A DNA stretch of 49,638 nucleotides from Bacteroidales bacterium (GTDB lineage Bacteria; Bacteroidota; Bacteroidia; Bacteroidales; UBA10428): contig JAFGKY010000173.1 of the NCBI GenBank assembly GCA_016928305.1, positions 1 through 49,638 of the forward strand. Reading direction: 5' to 3'. The position numbers were made by a program, and so were the translations under genes. A model generated the notes under the pieces. It did no database searches. It was not told the origin of the DNA and saw nothing but the letters and a program-made list of their open reading frames with translations. Below, one piece after another: positions 16,312 through 26,010 of this stretch (positions within the stretch are counted from its first letter, which is position 1; each line of letters begins with the position of its first letter).

Positions 16312-17832
16312 TTAACCGTCCTTTTCGGAATATTTACGACAAGCATGCGTTAGCTTATATTTTATTTTATAAATTCCATCAAGAATTCCGATTGTTTTTA
16401 ACATCCGTATAAGACTATTTCTGAGGCTTGGATTTATAGGCACTTTTAACACATCAGGCCACAGTTGTCTGATAATTTCCTTATAGAATATATAATAAGG
16501 TGGTACTATATAGGCCGGATTTACTGACAGATAATAAGATATTAGTTTCCTGGAATTGAACGGATTAAATTCTTCCTGAGCAATATCCTTGTCCAATTGA
16601 ATCTGCAAAAGACCATTTGTCAGTCTTTCTTCCCAATAAAACAAACTAATTATACTTATATTATAATCACGACAAATGTCAGCGCACTTGGCGAGCCATT
16701 CAGCATAATACTCTCTTGCAAAACCAAACCGTTTAAGCCCAATAATATTTACAAGATCTTCTGTTTCTGCCGTTCTTTTTCTGAAACTATAGTAATATGA
16801 AAGTCCATTAGCCGCACAATTACCGGGCAGATTTACTTTCTCACTGAAATTGATGTAGTAATTGTAAATAACAGGCAGGAAAAACCTGGATGCAAAAGGA
16901 TTGTTTTCATAATATACTTTCTCAAAATCCTCATCAACAGGTATATGGGTATCAACGATATGATGATCCAGTCCTGCTTCAGCCAATAGTTTTTTAGGAA
17001 TATATACATCAGGCTTTTTATCACTGATGCCAGCATGTTTATTCAGATAAAAGTATATCTTATCCTTTACATCCCTGGAAGCTGCAAAAAGCGTTCGCGA
17101 ATCTTTACCGGCTGTAAACGGAATCATAACATCATAACGGGATACAATACTCTCGATGTTGCCTTTAATCATTTTTGAACATTTTCGGGCGGCATCCGTT
17201 AATGATAAAGATTCCATCTTCTTAACAGGCCAATACCTGATAATTTTATGATCATTAACATCCAGATAATGGTTTGGTATCAGCTGTTTTATTTCATCAA
17301 AGTATGTGGTGTCTCCTACATTGGCGTTTGATAACCGGTGATATTCTTTAGAATGATAATACTTTATTTTCGAAGGATTATTTGTTTTACTTAAATTGAG
17401 AACATTTGCCAGCACAAAGGGTTGAGAGGCAATCCATAAGTCATTATTTCGATCACAATAGAACACTTTTCTGGCGGCCATTGCATCGTGCAATACGATC
17501 AACCTGTTTTGTCGCGAATAGATTAACACATACCGGCCACAATAGTTAGAAAAGACGTCAAGAAATTGTTCAAAATCATGCTCAGCCAAATCTTTTAATA
17601 TTTGATTGTTGTCCTTTTTGGGATCTTCGGAATCAAATAAATCTCCCAGCAGTAGCAGTTTCAGATCATCCTTACAGTATTCCGTTAACAACAGATCTAC
17701 ATGTGCATATAACAGATATTTCGAAGTGATATTCATTTTATTATGCATAAACGGGCATTCAATAGTCAGAGGTGTTAATACATACTGCCTTCTGAATTTC
17801 AGTCTTTCAATTTCTCTTGTATTCATATTCAT
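16312..17832 (-). CDS. Asparagine-synthetase-like protein (paralogue 1)
   Basis: A 506-residue protein with a degenerate N-terminal glutamine-amidotransferase-like half and a C-terminal PP-loop ATP pyrophosphatase half. The N terminus is MNMNTRE, with no Cys at position 2, so it cannot use glutamine in the usual way. Ntn-fold remnants include YCGRYVLIYS and HDAMAARKVFY. The PP-loop reads PFTAGKDSRTLFAA, in place of SGGxDS. The segment AQEEFNPFNSRKLI matches the asparagine synthetase EVRxPFLDxRL region. These features fit an adenylating amide-forming enzyme such as those acting on peptides, lactams or glycans, with the substrate unknown. It is paralogous to the protein at 23423-24925. It probably forms a single-gene unit. 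Confidence 0.8.
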   Translation of the reverse strand: MNMNTREIERLKFRRQYVLTPLTIECPFMHNKMNITSKYLLYAHVDLLLTEYCKDDLKLLLLGDLFDSEDPKKDNNQILKDLAEHDFEQFLDVFSNYCGRYVLIYSRQNRLIVLHDAMAARKVFYCDRNNDLWIASQPFVLANVLNLSKTNNPSKIKYYHSKEYHRLSNANVGDTTYFDEIKQLIPNHYLDVNDHKIIRYWPVKKMESLSLTDAARKCSKMIKGNIESIVSRYDVMIPFTAGKDSRTLFAASRDVKDKIYFYLNKHAGISDKKPDVYIPKKLLAEAGLDHHIVDTHIPVDEDFEKVYYENNPFASRFFLPVIYNYYINFSEKVNLPGNCAANGLSYYYSFRKRTAETEDLVNIIGLKRFGFAREYYAEWLAKCADICRDYNISIISLFYWEERLTNGLLQIQLDKDIAQEEFNPFNSRKLISYYLSVNPAYIVPPYYIFYKEIIRQLWPDVLKVPINPSLRNSLIRMLKTIGILDGIYKIKYKLTHACRKYSEKDG

Positions 17833-18423
17833 TGAATAGGTGCAACATTATCATCAATCCCTAAAAACAGGTTTTAAATATAGTTTAAAATTTTTAATGA
17901 GGCGCAGTTTTCAGGAACGTACTCGCGAACCTGCCTGCTGCAGGCAGGCTGAAAACTGAATGCCGAACTATCTCACGAACGAAGTGAGTAATTATCCCGA
18001 TAGCAAATTGTATCGGGATCGGATCAATTGGCTTCGCCGCACTCGTTAACTCGGTTCCTCACTGTTTACAGCGAAAAATATATCTTATTGGCAATCAGGA
18101 TACCCCGATTGCTTGCGGCATTGTAGTTCATAATATTGATGCAAAGAGGTTCGTTGACAACTGATATAGCTCACTATAAATTATCAATAATACCGGGCTT
18201 GACTGATTCAGGTTTCGTTTGTATGTTTGATAAACGTTTAATCCTCCTTCGCGTTCCGCTTCGGCGGACGATAAGACGTGGTTTAATTCCCCGATGCTCT
18301 GCATCGGAAATTTGAGTCCAGAGTTTTACTCTGGGGTTTAATACCATTTATTTAACTCTCAATCGACCGTCAGTCAGCACGTCAGATAAAATCTGCGTTA
18401 TGGGTGCAGGCATACATATAAGA
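17833..18423. repeat. Palindrome-rich intergenic region
   Basis: No gene seen. At least six inverted repeats occur in 450 bp. They are 17905-17914 with 17949-17958 (cagttttcag/ctgaaaactg), enclosing the palindrome 17930-17948; 17972-17976 with 17984-17988; 17994-18002 with 18011-18019 (atcccgata/tatcgggat); 18255-18268 (tccgc-ttcg-gcgga); 18291-18307 (ccgatgc/gcatcgg); and 18318-18334 (ccagag/ctctgg). The region resembles accumulated repetitive extragenic palindromes of Bacteroidota. Confidence 0.7.
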
Positions 18424-19953
18424 TCACTCTCCGCTGATAAAAAGGCTTTTGCTGGAATACTCAGGATCGCACGTCAGGTTTACCTTTAATTTTCGCAATC
18501 CGGCCTCGTCACCGGGTGTTGGAATGTGTGTGGTATGAACCTCGCAATCACGTAAATGTTTCAGGTTTTCCAGTGCCATTTTCGCAGCCGGATTGGATAA
18601 AGCGCTTATCCCAAGCACAATCAATGTTTCATCTACATCGAGACTGACCATTTTGCCATTCAGAATATTCTTTTTGAGGTAAGTAACCGAATCAATCAGG
18701 CTTTCGGGCAGAAGGAACATGTTATCAGGAATTCCGGCCAGGTGTTTGCTTGCATTTAAAACCAGGCTTGAAGAGGCATGCATCAGGGGCGAGTTTTTGC
18801 CGGTTATGATGGTACCGTCATGCAATTCAACAGCAGCGCCGCAAAAGATTCCTTCATTGCCTTTCCCGCTCTTTTCAGCATCTTTTGCGGCTTTTCTTGC
18901 CGGCATTACCACTTTCCTGTCTTCCACCTTGGCTCCTATCTTATTCATGATCTTTACAGCATGGTTCAGGGTATTCTTATCGGCCAGTCCCATGGCATAT
19001 TCGACTGCACATCTGAAATACCTGCGGATGATCTCCTGGTGTGAGGCTTCGGTGATGATTGCATCGTTCACAATACCTGAACTTGCACGGTTAACACCCA
19101 TATCGGTAGGGGACTGATACATTGATTCACCGCCGGTTATTTTTTCAATGATCCTTTTCAGCAAATGAAAGGCTTCGATATCACGGTTATAATTCACCGT
19201 CTTTATATGATAGGCTCTCAAATGATGCTCATCGATCAGCACCTCATCTTTCAGATCAACGGTGGCAGCTTCGTAGGCAACATTTACCTTATGATCGATA
19301 GGCAGGTCCCAGATGGGAAAGGTTTCAAATTTTGCATAGCCGGCTTTCACTCCCTTTTTATACTCATGGTATAGATTGCACAGGCAGGTGGCAAGCTTAC
19401 CGCTGCCTGGCCCTGGCCCGGTAACGATAACAATGGGATTGGTGGTTTTTATGTATTCATTTGCACCATATCCCTGATCACTTACAATCAGGTCAACATC
19501 GGTTGGATATCCGATTGTGGGGTAATGAAGGTATACCTTAACTCCCCTGAGCTCAAGTTTGTTTTTGAAAACCTTTGCAGGTGGCTGATCCTGATAACGC
19601 GTGATAACCACTGCGGTGATATCAATGCCCCATTCCCTTAAATCATCAATGGTTTTTAATGCATCTGCATCATAAGTAATTCCAAAATCAGCCCGGACTT
19701 TTTTTCTTTCAATATCGCCGGCATGAATGCATAAGATCACATCGATCTTATCTTTTAATATCTGCAGCAGCCGCATTTTAACATTCGGATCAAAGCCCGG
19801 TAATACCCTTGCTGCATGATAATCATATAATATCTTACCTCCGAATTCCAGGTACAGTTTATCGTTAAACCGGTTTACCCTCTCAAGAATAGCTGAAGTC
19901 TGCTCCTTAAGGTATTTCTCATTGTTAAATCCGATATGGTTTGTATCTGCCAT
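18424..19953 (-). CDS. DUF1846 family protein
   Basis: A 509-residue cytosolic protein that I recognise along its length as DUF1846. Typical segments are YLEFGGKILYDYHAARVLPG, ILCIHAGDIERKK, ITRYQDQPPAKVFKN and the glycine-rich nucleotide-binding-like loop VTGPGPGSGKLATCL. The middle contains SPTDMGVNRASSGIV and the C-terminal third has VSLDVDETLIVLGISALSNP. The biochemical function is not established to my knowledge; the P-loop-like motif suggests a nucleotide or phosphate ligand. There is no signal peptide. It is followed (minus strand) by the palindrome-rich gap, so it is likely monocistronic. Confidence 0.88.
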   Translation of the reverse strand: MADTNHIGFNNEKYLKEQTSAILERVNRFNDKLYLEFGGKILYDYHAARVLPGFDPNVKMRLLQILKDKIDVILCIHAGDIERKKVRADFGITYDADALKTIDDLREWGIDITAVVITRYQDQPPAKVFKNKLELRGVKVYLHYPTIGYPTDVDLIVSDQGYGANEYIKTTNPIVIVTGPGPGSGKLATCLCNLYHEYKKGVKAGYAKFETFPIWDLPIDHKVNVAYEAATVDLKDEVLIDEHHLRAYHIKTVNYNRDIEAFHLLKRIIEKITGGESMYQSPTDMGVNRASSGIVNDAIITEASHQEIIRRYFRCAVEYAMGLADKNTLNHAVKIMNKIGAKVEDRKVVMPARKAAKDAEKSGKGNEGIFCGAAVELHDGTIITGKNSPLMHASSSLVLNASKHLAGIPDNMFLLPESLIDSVTYLKKNILNGKMVSLDVDETLIVLGISALSNPAAKMALENLKHLRDCEVHTTHIPTPGDEAGLRKLKVNLTCDPEYSSKSLFISGE

Positions 19954-20069
19954 TTTTTGTCCATCGAATAATTTATGTGCATTACTTTCCGGACTTCAAT
20001 ATTAGTAAAATTTTCAGTTTGGGGGAACTATTCAGCGAGGAAAACAGGAATGTGCAGGCTTACAAACCG

Positions 20070-21290
20070 TTATCCTTTAACAGCCAACACTTCGCCTTCA
20101 GACGAGGCAATCGTTACGGTTCCACAGGTATCGCTGAACACGTTGGTGGTGGTACGCAGCATATCCAGCGGCCGGTCAAGTGGCAATATCAATGCTATGG
20201 CTTCGAGCGGAAGACCTATAGCCGTGAAAATGATGGACATGGTTACGAGGCTTCCCATGGGTATTGCAGCTGCGCCAACCGATGCCAGCAGGGCAGTTGC
20301 CACCAGTATAAACTGCTGACCGAAAGAAAAATCGATGCCATAGATCTGGGCGATAAATCCGGCCACCACCAGCTCATAAAGAGCTGTACCATCCATGTTC
20401 ACAGTAGCTCCAAGAGGCAGTACAAAGCCCGAGATACGATTTGACACACCTGCTTTGGCTTCGACGGTTTCCATAGTCACCGGTAAGGTGGCATTGGACG
20501 ATGCGGTGCTGAAAGCTGTAATGAGCGGAAGGGCCATGGCACGGTAATGTTTAAGGGGATTAACACGGCCAACGATCATCAAAATCAGTGGTAATGTAAC
20601 CAGCAAATGAAAGAAAAGACCGGATACAACGGTAAGCATGTACCTGCCCAGGCCGGCAACCAGTTCACGACTCGCTGTCTGCTCAGCTGCTATTACGGCT
20701 ACCAGTCCGAATATCCCAAGGGGCGACAAACGGATGATAAAAAAAGTGATTTTCATCATCAGCTCAAAAAAGGAATTGAATATCCCGGTCAGCAGATTCC
20801 TGTGTTCGTCTTTTAACCGGGTAATAAATACGCCCGCCAACAGCGCAAAGAAGATTATGGAAAGCATGGCATCATTGGCAGAGAGAACCTGGAACACGTT
20901 GGTGGGTATAATTTCTATCAGGATATCCGAAAACGATTTTTGGGTTATTTGTGGCATTTCGGGTAAGGAATCCAGCACCTTTTCCAGTCCTCTTCCTGGC
21001 TGGATAAGGTTGACCAGGAGCAAACCGGTGAGAATGGCCAGCAGGCTTGTCGATATATAATAGGCAACGGTTTTGATACCCAACCGGCCGAGTGATCTGC
21101 CCGAACCGGCATTGGCCACACCCGAGATAAGCGAACTTAATACCAGAGGTATAACGATCATCTTCAATGCCCGGATAAACACGATCCCCATCCAGGAGAC
21201 GTATTTGATCTGCCCGGGAAGAAGCCATCCGAAGAGTATTGCCAGGATAATGGCCAGTATGATCTGCCAGTGAAGTGCGGGCTTTTTCAT
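20070..21290 (-). CDS. Dicarboxylate/amino acid:cation symporter (DAACS)
   Basis: A 406-residue inner-membrane transporter of the GltP/DctA/EAAT family. It would take up glutamate, aspartate or C4-dicarboxylates with H+ or Na+. The N terminus has the first helix and the LFGWLLPGQ segment. Family signatures are the serine-rich loop FSTASSNATLPVT (HP1), NMDGTALYELV in TM7 and the HP2 region ASVGAAAIPMGSLVTM, then DRPLDMLRTTTNV in TM8. Length is typical. Sequence preference between Glu and Asp cannot be read here. The glutamate racemase gene lies a few kilobases away, but on the other strand, so linkage is not proven. Confidence 0.93.
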   Translation of the reverse strand: MKKPALHWQIILAIILAILFGWLLPGQIKYVSWMGIVFIRALKMIVIPLVLSSLISGVANAGSGRSLGRLGIKTVAYYISTSLLAILTGLLLVNLIQPGRGLEKVLDSLPEMPQITQKSFSDILIEIIPTNVFQVLSANDAMLSIIFFALLAGVFITRLKDEHRNLLTGIFNSFFELMMKITFFIIRLSPLGIFGLVAVIAAEQTASRELVAGLGRYMLTVVSGLFFHLLVTLPLILMIVGRVNPLKHYRAMALPLITAFSTASSNATLPVTMETVEAKAGVSNRISGFVLPLGATVNMDGTALYELVVAGFIAQIYGIDFSFGQQFILVATALLASVGAAAIPMGSLVTMSIIFTAIGLPLEAIALILPLDRPLDMLRTTTNVFSDTCGTVTIASSEGEVLAVKG

Positions 21291-21643
21291 GAAAACCGGA
21301 TTTCACACAAATATAAAAATAACTTACATAGTTGTAAAACTCCGTTAATCCGATTATCGGTCGGTCATGATTGAATTCTCAGATTCCGACATCCTGCCGG
21401 AAACCAGTTAAATCTTTTTAAAAATGCAACAATAAATCAGTGCATAATGAAGTCTGACAACACAATCGTCAATCAGCACGGGACCCGTCAAGGGGCAGAA
21501 AATCTCCTGAAACATCCGGAGGAAGCTGCAACATCAAGCTGTTCCTTTCAGCATACGGGGATAAACGCCTTTCCCACAGTAGATCGAATTCGTTTGTGCC
21601 TGCAGTAAACAGGTTGATGTTACAGCAATCAATGGAGAATTTA

Positions 21644-22708
21644 TTACTCAGGGATAAAGAATATAGTAAGATAAGAATGAAGTGCATTCAACAAATCTTC
21701 AGCTGCTCCAGTCCTTAGTTTTAAGTAAATCGTTTTGGATCCGGATGTGCCAAAATACATCACATCAACAACGGATATGGATTCGGCGGGATGTCCATTA
21801 CCATCAGCATTGTATTCAATTTCACCGTAAGAATAGTTTGCTGGAGTGCCTCCGGACGTACTAACTACGCCCAGGTACAGGTTTGTCTGGTTATTTGTTA
21901 CGCTTTTATTGGAAAAAAATGGAGTGGTTCCACCAACAGCTACAACATAACCGGGCCTGGGAATGGTAATAGAGGTTGAAGCAATGGTCGTATATGTATT
22001 ACTTATATCCCAAACAGTGGTAGTATTAAAAACTGATTTGGGAATTGCATTGAAATCAGTCGGGTCGACCGTTAAGGTTGCAGTTCCTTCTGTTGCTCCG
22101 CCGTCCAGTCCGCTTGTGGAAGATGTGGTTATCCCGGTAATGAATCTTCCGTCTGCCTGTTCACGTGTCAGAATGTCCGCTGCGGCGTTGTTGTCGAGAT
22201 GGCCCTCATCACCGAGATCACCGTATGCCGAGAAACGGGCATTGTCCAGTGTGCCTGCGTTAATATTGTCTGCATTTCTGTAAAAAGAACTGCTGTTTCC
22301 GTCAAGCATATCTGCATTCTTGGAATAGAGTGCATAGGGCACCGACAACAACTGGGTAGTGGAAAAATGAGAATAGGATGTACCGCCGGCCGGATCCATT
22401 TCAACCTTCAGAAAATAGGCATCGGAAGACCAGTTGATATCAGCAAAGTTTTCAGCGCTTGTTCCGTTCCCTATTTTCAGGTTCACCAGCCCCTGCGCGT
22501 TGGTGGTGGCATTATGTGTTTCGGTGTATACAGCCGTCCCCGTTTCCGTGCCTTGCAAAATGCTTATCCTGAAATTCACGGAGACGCTTTTGATAAGTTC
22601 ACCGCTGCTGTTTCTTACCACAGCCTGGTAATTTAGCATTTCCGGCGCCTGAGCAAACAGAACAACACCAATAATGGCTATAATGGATGATACAAATATT
22701 TTTTTCAT
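21644..22708 (-). CDS. Secreted tail-fibre-like Bacteroidota surface protein
   Basis: A 354-residue exported protein. A signal peptide (residues 1-20, ending VLFAQA) precedes PEMLNYQAVVRNSSG, the common N-terminal domain of Bacteroidota surface proteins. LSVPYALYSKNAD then leads into a repetitive low-complexity middle and a C-terminal beta-rich domain. The family is often adjacent to T9SS cargo. There is no T9SS sorting domain at its own C terminus, so it may be periplasmic or anchored by another route. It is the second gene of a unit, 12 bp after the T9SS protein at 22721. Adhesin or structural roles are possible; no enzyme motif is visible. Confidence 0.7.
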   Translation of the reverse strand: MKKIFVSSIIAIIGVVLFAQAPEMLNYQAVVRNSSGELIKSVSVNFRISILQGTETGTAVYTETHNATTNAQGLVNLKIGNGTSAENFADINWSSDAYFLKVEMDPAGGTSYSHFSTTQLLSVPYALYSKNADMLDGNSSSFYRNADNINAGTLDNARFSAYGDLGDEGHLDNNAAADILTREQADGRFITGITTSSTSGLDGGATEGTATLTVDPTDFNAIPKSVFNTTTVWDISNTYTTIASTSITIPRPGYVVAVGGTTPFFSNKSVTNNQTNLYLGVVSTSGGTPANYSYGEIEYNADGNGHPAESISVVDVMYFGTSGSKTIYLKLRTGAAEDLLNALHSYLTIFFIPE

Positions 22709-22720
22709 GACAGTTCGATT

Positions 22721-23212
22721 TTATTTTTTTACAATTTTAATTGATTTTAATAATTTACCGTTGCTATCGGTTATATTCAGCACGTATTGTGCGGCCGGAA
22801 ATGGCTTCATGTCAATCTGATTTTCTCCGGCATACAGATCCTGTTGAATAATGATCTTACCGTTCAGGTCATACACAACAGCCAACAGGCCGGGTAATCC
22901 GCCGGCTCCGGCTCTTATGGTGAGAAAGTCAGAAGCAGGTACAGGAAATACTTCCAGTGCAAATGAGAGGGTTGGATCTTCGATGATGGTCTCCACTTCG
23001 TACGAAGGCTGCTGAAATCCCTGTGTCAGCTGTGTTTCGGCAATCGTTTCGGAAGTTTTCGTGACGCATTCACCGAGTGTCCATTGCAGGTTGATGCCGG
23101 CAGCACTGCCTTCACCTCCCGCGTTGGCGACGACCTGCTGCTGTGCGGATACAGTAACTGAAATCCCACAGACAAGCAGGCAGGAAAAGATTAATGCGAG
23201 TTTTTTAAACAT
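22721..23212 (-). CDS. Small T9SS type A sorting-domain protein
   Basis: A 163-residue exported protein. A signal peptide (residues 1-23, ending VSAQQ) is followed by a short domain beginning VVANAGGEGSAAGINLQWTLGE and ending LTQGFQQP, a pairing known in small T9SS cargo. About 75 residues then form the type A C-terminal sorting domain, starting at LEVFPVPASDFLTIRA and ending with ITDSNGKLLKSIKIVKK. It should be exported across the outer membrane by the type IX system and its tail cleaved. It is the first gene of a two-gene unit with the fibre-like protein at 21644. Confidence 0.85.
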   Translation of the reverse strand: MFKKLALIFSCLLVCGISVTVSAQQQVVANAGGEGSAAGINLQWTLGECVTKTSETIAETQLTQGFQQPSYEVETIIEDPTLSFALEVFPVPASDFLTIRAGAGGLPGLLAVVYDLNGKIIIQQDLYAGENQIDMKPFPAAQYVLNITDSNGKLLKSIKIVKK

Positions 23213-23422
23213 AGTTTTGGAATTAGTAAAGCTTGATTTGAAAATAAAACTTATTTAGCCTATCAAAAATGAAAGTCCTTTGTATTTTTCGTTATGTTTG
23301 ATGATTGAGATGATATAATTAATTAATTAAGGCAGTTAAAGTTAACTATATTATTTTTAATATGAAAATTAATTGGATTTAAAACTGCTTTTTAACGTTA
23401 ACGGATTGGTATTTCAATATCA

Positions 23423-24925
23423 TCACGCTGGTTTTCTGCAGGATAAGCTTAAAACGATCTTTCTAAGCTTATATATAGGTTCATAGATACCTAAACTGAG
23501 GAGTTCCCTTTTTATGGTACTTTTCATAGAGGGATTAAAAGGTATTTCCAGTAGCTCTGGCCATAAGTTTCTGATCAGTTCGTAATGAAGCTCATATCTC
23601 GGCTTCCTTCTCCTTTCCATTGTGTAGTTGAGCATGGTGGTGATTAAGCGATGAGAATTGAAAGGAATAAACTCTTCCTGAGCTATGTCTTTGTCCTGAA
23701 CTACCTGCCCTGCCCAATTACAGGTTCTTTCCTCCCAATATAACAGATCAAAAAGACTAATTGCTGATGCTTTGCATTCATTGTTAAACTCATCCAACCA
23801 GTCATTATAAAACAATGAAGCACAAGAAAATCTGTCAACTTTGTATAGCTGAGCCAGGAATTTTCCCGAAATGTTCTTTTCGGTGGAAGTGAATAAAGAT
23901 TTAATGATAGGCATAACTCCCCCCGGAGTATTAACCATTTCAGGATAATTGAGATAGTAATTATAAATCACTGCTAAATATTGAACATTTGGGAAAGGAT
24001 TATTGAGATAAAAGATCTTCTTGAATTCTTCGTTAATTTCCTGTTCATTAGTATAAAGCACGTGAAATTCTCTGTTGTGCTTTTTTAAGAGTTTCTCCGG
24101 TACCCACATGTCCGGTTTATTTTTGATTTCATCCATGTAATTGATGTAATAAAAAACATTGTGGGTAAGATCTCTTGTTGCCGCTAAGATTATTCTGCTA
24201 TCGCCTCCTGACGTAACCGGAACCATCAAGGGATAACGGTTTGCTGCGGAAGTCATAAATCCTTTGATCATTTGGGCAGAGAGAGTGACAATATCCTTGT
24301 CATCAATTTTATTTATCTTCTTCATGGGCCAAAATCGAATTGCCTTGTTATTGTTGAGGTCAAGGTAATGATTGGGAATGACTTGTCTGATTTCATCATA
24401 TAGCGTAAAATACCCGATGTTCGAATTGAATTTCTTTTCAAACTCATACGAAGCATAGTATTCAAGCCAGCATGTATTCGCGGTTTTTTCAAATCCTAAT
24501 ACCTGGGCTAATAAATGAGGATTGGAAGAACAGAACCCCTGATTTTCCTTCGTTGTATGAAATATCTTTCGTTGTGCAACTGCATCGGTAAACAATTTAA
24601 TACCATTCCGCTCTGAGCATATCAGCACAAATCGACCCGCAAAACCGTAAGTCTTTTCAACCAATGAAAGAAAATCATTACCAAGAAGTCGGGTTAAAAT
24701 GCTGCTATTATCAGCCTTAGGATCGAGATAATCGTAAATATCGCCTAACAATATTAAGCTTTGATTATGATTGGATACCTTTGTAAACTTAAGATCTGGA
24801 TGATAGTGTAATATATATTCGTTGTTGATTTCTTCTCTGTTAAAGGAAAAAGGACATTTGAAAGCAAACGGTGTTATCAGGTATTGTCTACGGAATAATA
24901 AAGGATGGTAATCTGATGTATCCAT
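23423..24925 (-). CDS. Asparagine-synthetase-like protein (paralogue 2)
   Basis: A 500-residue paralogue of the protein at 16312-17832, alike in overall plan. The N terminus is MDTSDYHP with no nucleophile Cys. Ntn-like remnants include GFAGRFVLICS and TDAVAQRKIFH. The PP-loop is the more canonical VTSGGDSRIILAAT, followed by DKDIAQEEFIPFNSHRLI. The two share NHYLDLNNNKAIRFWPMKK-type and C-terminal segments (INPSLRNS, FNPSMKST), indicating common descent. The intact SGGDS loop suggests this copy keeps ATP binding, while paralogue 1 has TAGKDS. Product and acceptor are unknown. It is divergent from murI and may share the AT-rich control region between them. Confidence 0.8.
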   Translation of the reverse strand: MDTSDYHPLLFRRQYLITPFAFKCPFSFNREEINNEYILHYHPDLKFTKVSNHNQSLILLGDIYDYLDPKADNSSILTRLLGNDFLSLVEKTYGFAGRFVLICSERNGIKLFTDAVAQRKIFHTTKENQGFCSSNPHLLAQVLGFEKTANTCWLEYYASYEFEKKFNSNIGYFTLYDEIRQVIPNHYLDLNNNKAIRFWPMKKINKIDDKDIVTLSAQMIKGFMTSAANRYPLMVPVTSGGDSRIILAATRDLTHNVFYYINYMDEIKNKPDMWVPEKLLKKHNREFHVLYTNEQEINEEFKKIFYLNNPFPNVQYLAVIYNYYLNYPEMVNTPGGVMPIIKSLFTSTEKNISGKFLAQLYKVDRFSCASLFYNDWLDEFNNECKASAISLFDLLYWEERTCNWAGQVVQDKDIAQEEFIPFNSHRLITTMLNYTMERRRKPRYELHYELIRNLWPELLEIPFNPSMKSTIKRELLSLGIYEPIYKLRKIVLSLSCRKPA

Positions 24926-25101
24926 TTAATTAGTTTTTGGTTGGAAATTGCTTAAGATCTTATTTAATCCTATAAGACAATTTAATGCATCATCTTTGTA
25001 AACGACCAACCAGTTTCCGGCATAAACAAATTTAATTATTAATTGCACTATTAAGTTATTCATAGTCTTTTTTTACAATTTATATTCCTGATTTATGAAA
25101 A

Positions 25102-25150
25102 ATCAGCAAATACGTGAAATTAAAATAGTAATTTGTAAAAATTTGCTGAT
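25102..25150. promoter_or_regulatory. Nested inverted repeat between paralogue 2 and murI
   Basis: atcagcaaat (25102-25111) and atttgctgat (25141-25150) form a perfect 10-bp inverted repeat. Inside it, aaatta (25117-25122) and taattt (25129-25134) form a second stem. Its near edge is 41 bp from the murI start in a divergent intergenic region. It may be an operator or an mRNA leader structure. Confidence 0.4.
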
Positions 25151-25191
25151 CGTTGTAACTTTATTGTACAATTTATCATTTAGATTTTGCT

Positions 25192-26010
25192 ATGATTCAA
25201 TCCGATGAAAGACCAATTGGGATTTTCGATTCAGGTGTTGGTGGGCTGACTGTGGCTAATGCTATCAGACAGGTTTTGCCTAATGAACGTTTGATCTATT
25301 TTGGCGACACAATACACCTGCCTTATGGTGATAAATCCAAAGAGACCATAACGGGTTATTCTACCCGGATAACCAGGTATTTACTTGAGCAGGATTGTAA
25401 AATAATTGTAGTGGCATGTAACACGGCTTCAGCGAATGCTTATGAAACAATCATCGGAGAAGCTGATAACAAGGCATCGGTTGTAGATGTAATTGATCCT
25501 GTTGTTAAATATGTTACATCACAAAATAAATACAAACGCATCGGTGTCATCGGGACAAAAAGTACCATTAACAGCGGAACCTATGTAAGTAAAATTATCG
25601 CAGGGAATCCTCACCTATCGGTAACCTCAGTTGCTACACCTATGCTCGTGCCTATGATCGAGGAAGGCTTTATTTTTGATGATATAAGCAATGCCATTAT
25701 ACGAAGCTATTTATCCAAACCTGAACTTGATAATATTGAAGCGCTGATACTTGGATGTACGCATTATCCAATCATTAAAAATCAGATAAAAAAGTTCTAT
25801 AATTTCCAGGTTGACGTAATTGATTCTTCCCTGATTGTCGCAAATGCACTGCATGCCATTTTAGAGATGAATAATCTTATGAATCAGCCTTCCGGCAACC
25901 AGCCACAGCATCGCTTCCTGGTCTCTGATTTCACAGAATACTTTCAGGCAGTATCCAAATTATTTTTTGAGGAAGATATTGTATTGGAAAAGGTCAACAT
26001 TTTTGAATAG
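25192..26010 (+). CDS. murI: Glutamate racemase
   Basis: A 272-residue cytosolic cofactor-independent racemase making D-glutamate for peptidoglycan. It starts with RPIGIFDSGVGGLTVANAI, containing the conserved Asp-Ser. The first catalytic Cys lies in VVACNTASANAYE and the second in ILGCTHYPIIK. Length is typical. It is preceded by an AT-rich divergent region with a nested inverted repeat and is probably monocistronic. Confidence 0.95.
   Translation: MIQSDERPIGIFDSGVGGLTVANAIRQVLPNERLIYFGDTIHLPYGDKSKETITGYSTRITRYLLEQDCKIIVVACNTASANAYETIIGEADNKASVVDVIDPVVKYVTSQNKYKRIGVIGTKSTINSGTYVSKIIAGNPHLSVTSVATPMLVPMIEEGFIFDDISNAIIRSYLSKPELDNIEALILGCTHYPIIKNQIKKFYNFQVDVIDSSLIVANALHAILEMNNLMNQPSGNQPQHRFLVSDFTEYFQAVSKLFFEEDIVLEKVNIFE

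Noticed and set aside
16312..24925. RiPP (lasso-peptide-like) cluster built on the asparagine-synthetase-like proteins and radical SAM enzyme
   Set aside because: No precursor peptide, RRE domain or transglutaminase-like leader peptidase is visible, and the genes are interrupted by unrelated ones. Kept only as a hypothesis in the findings.
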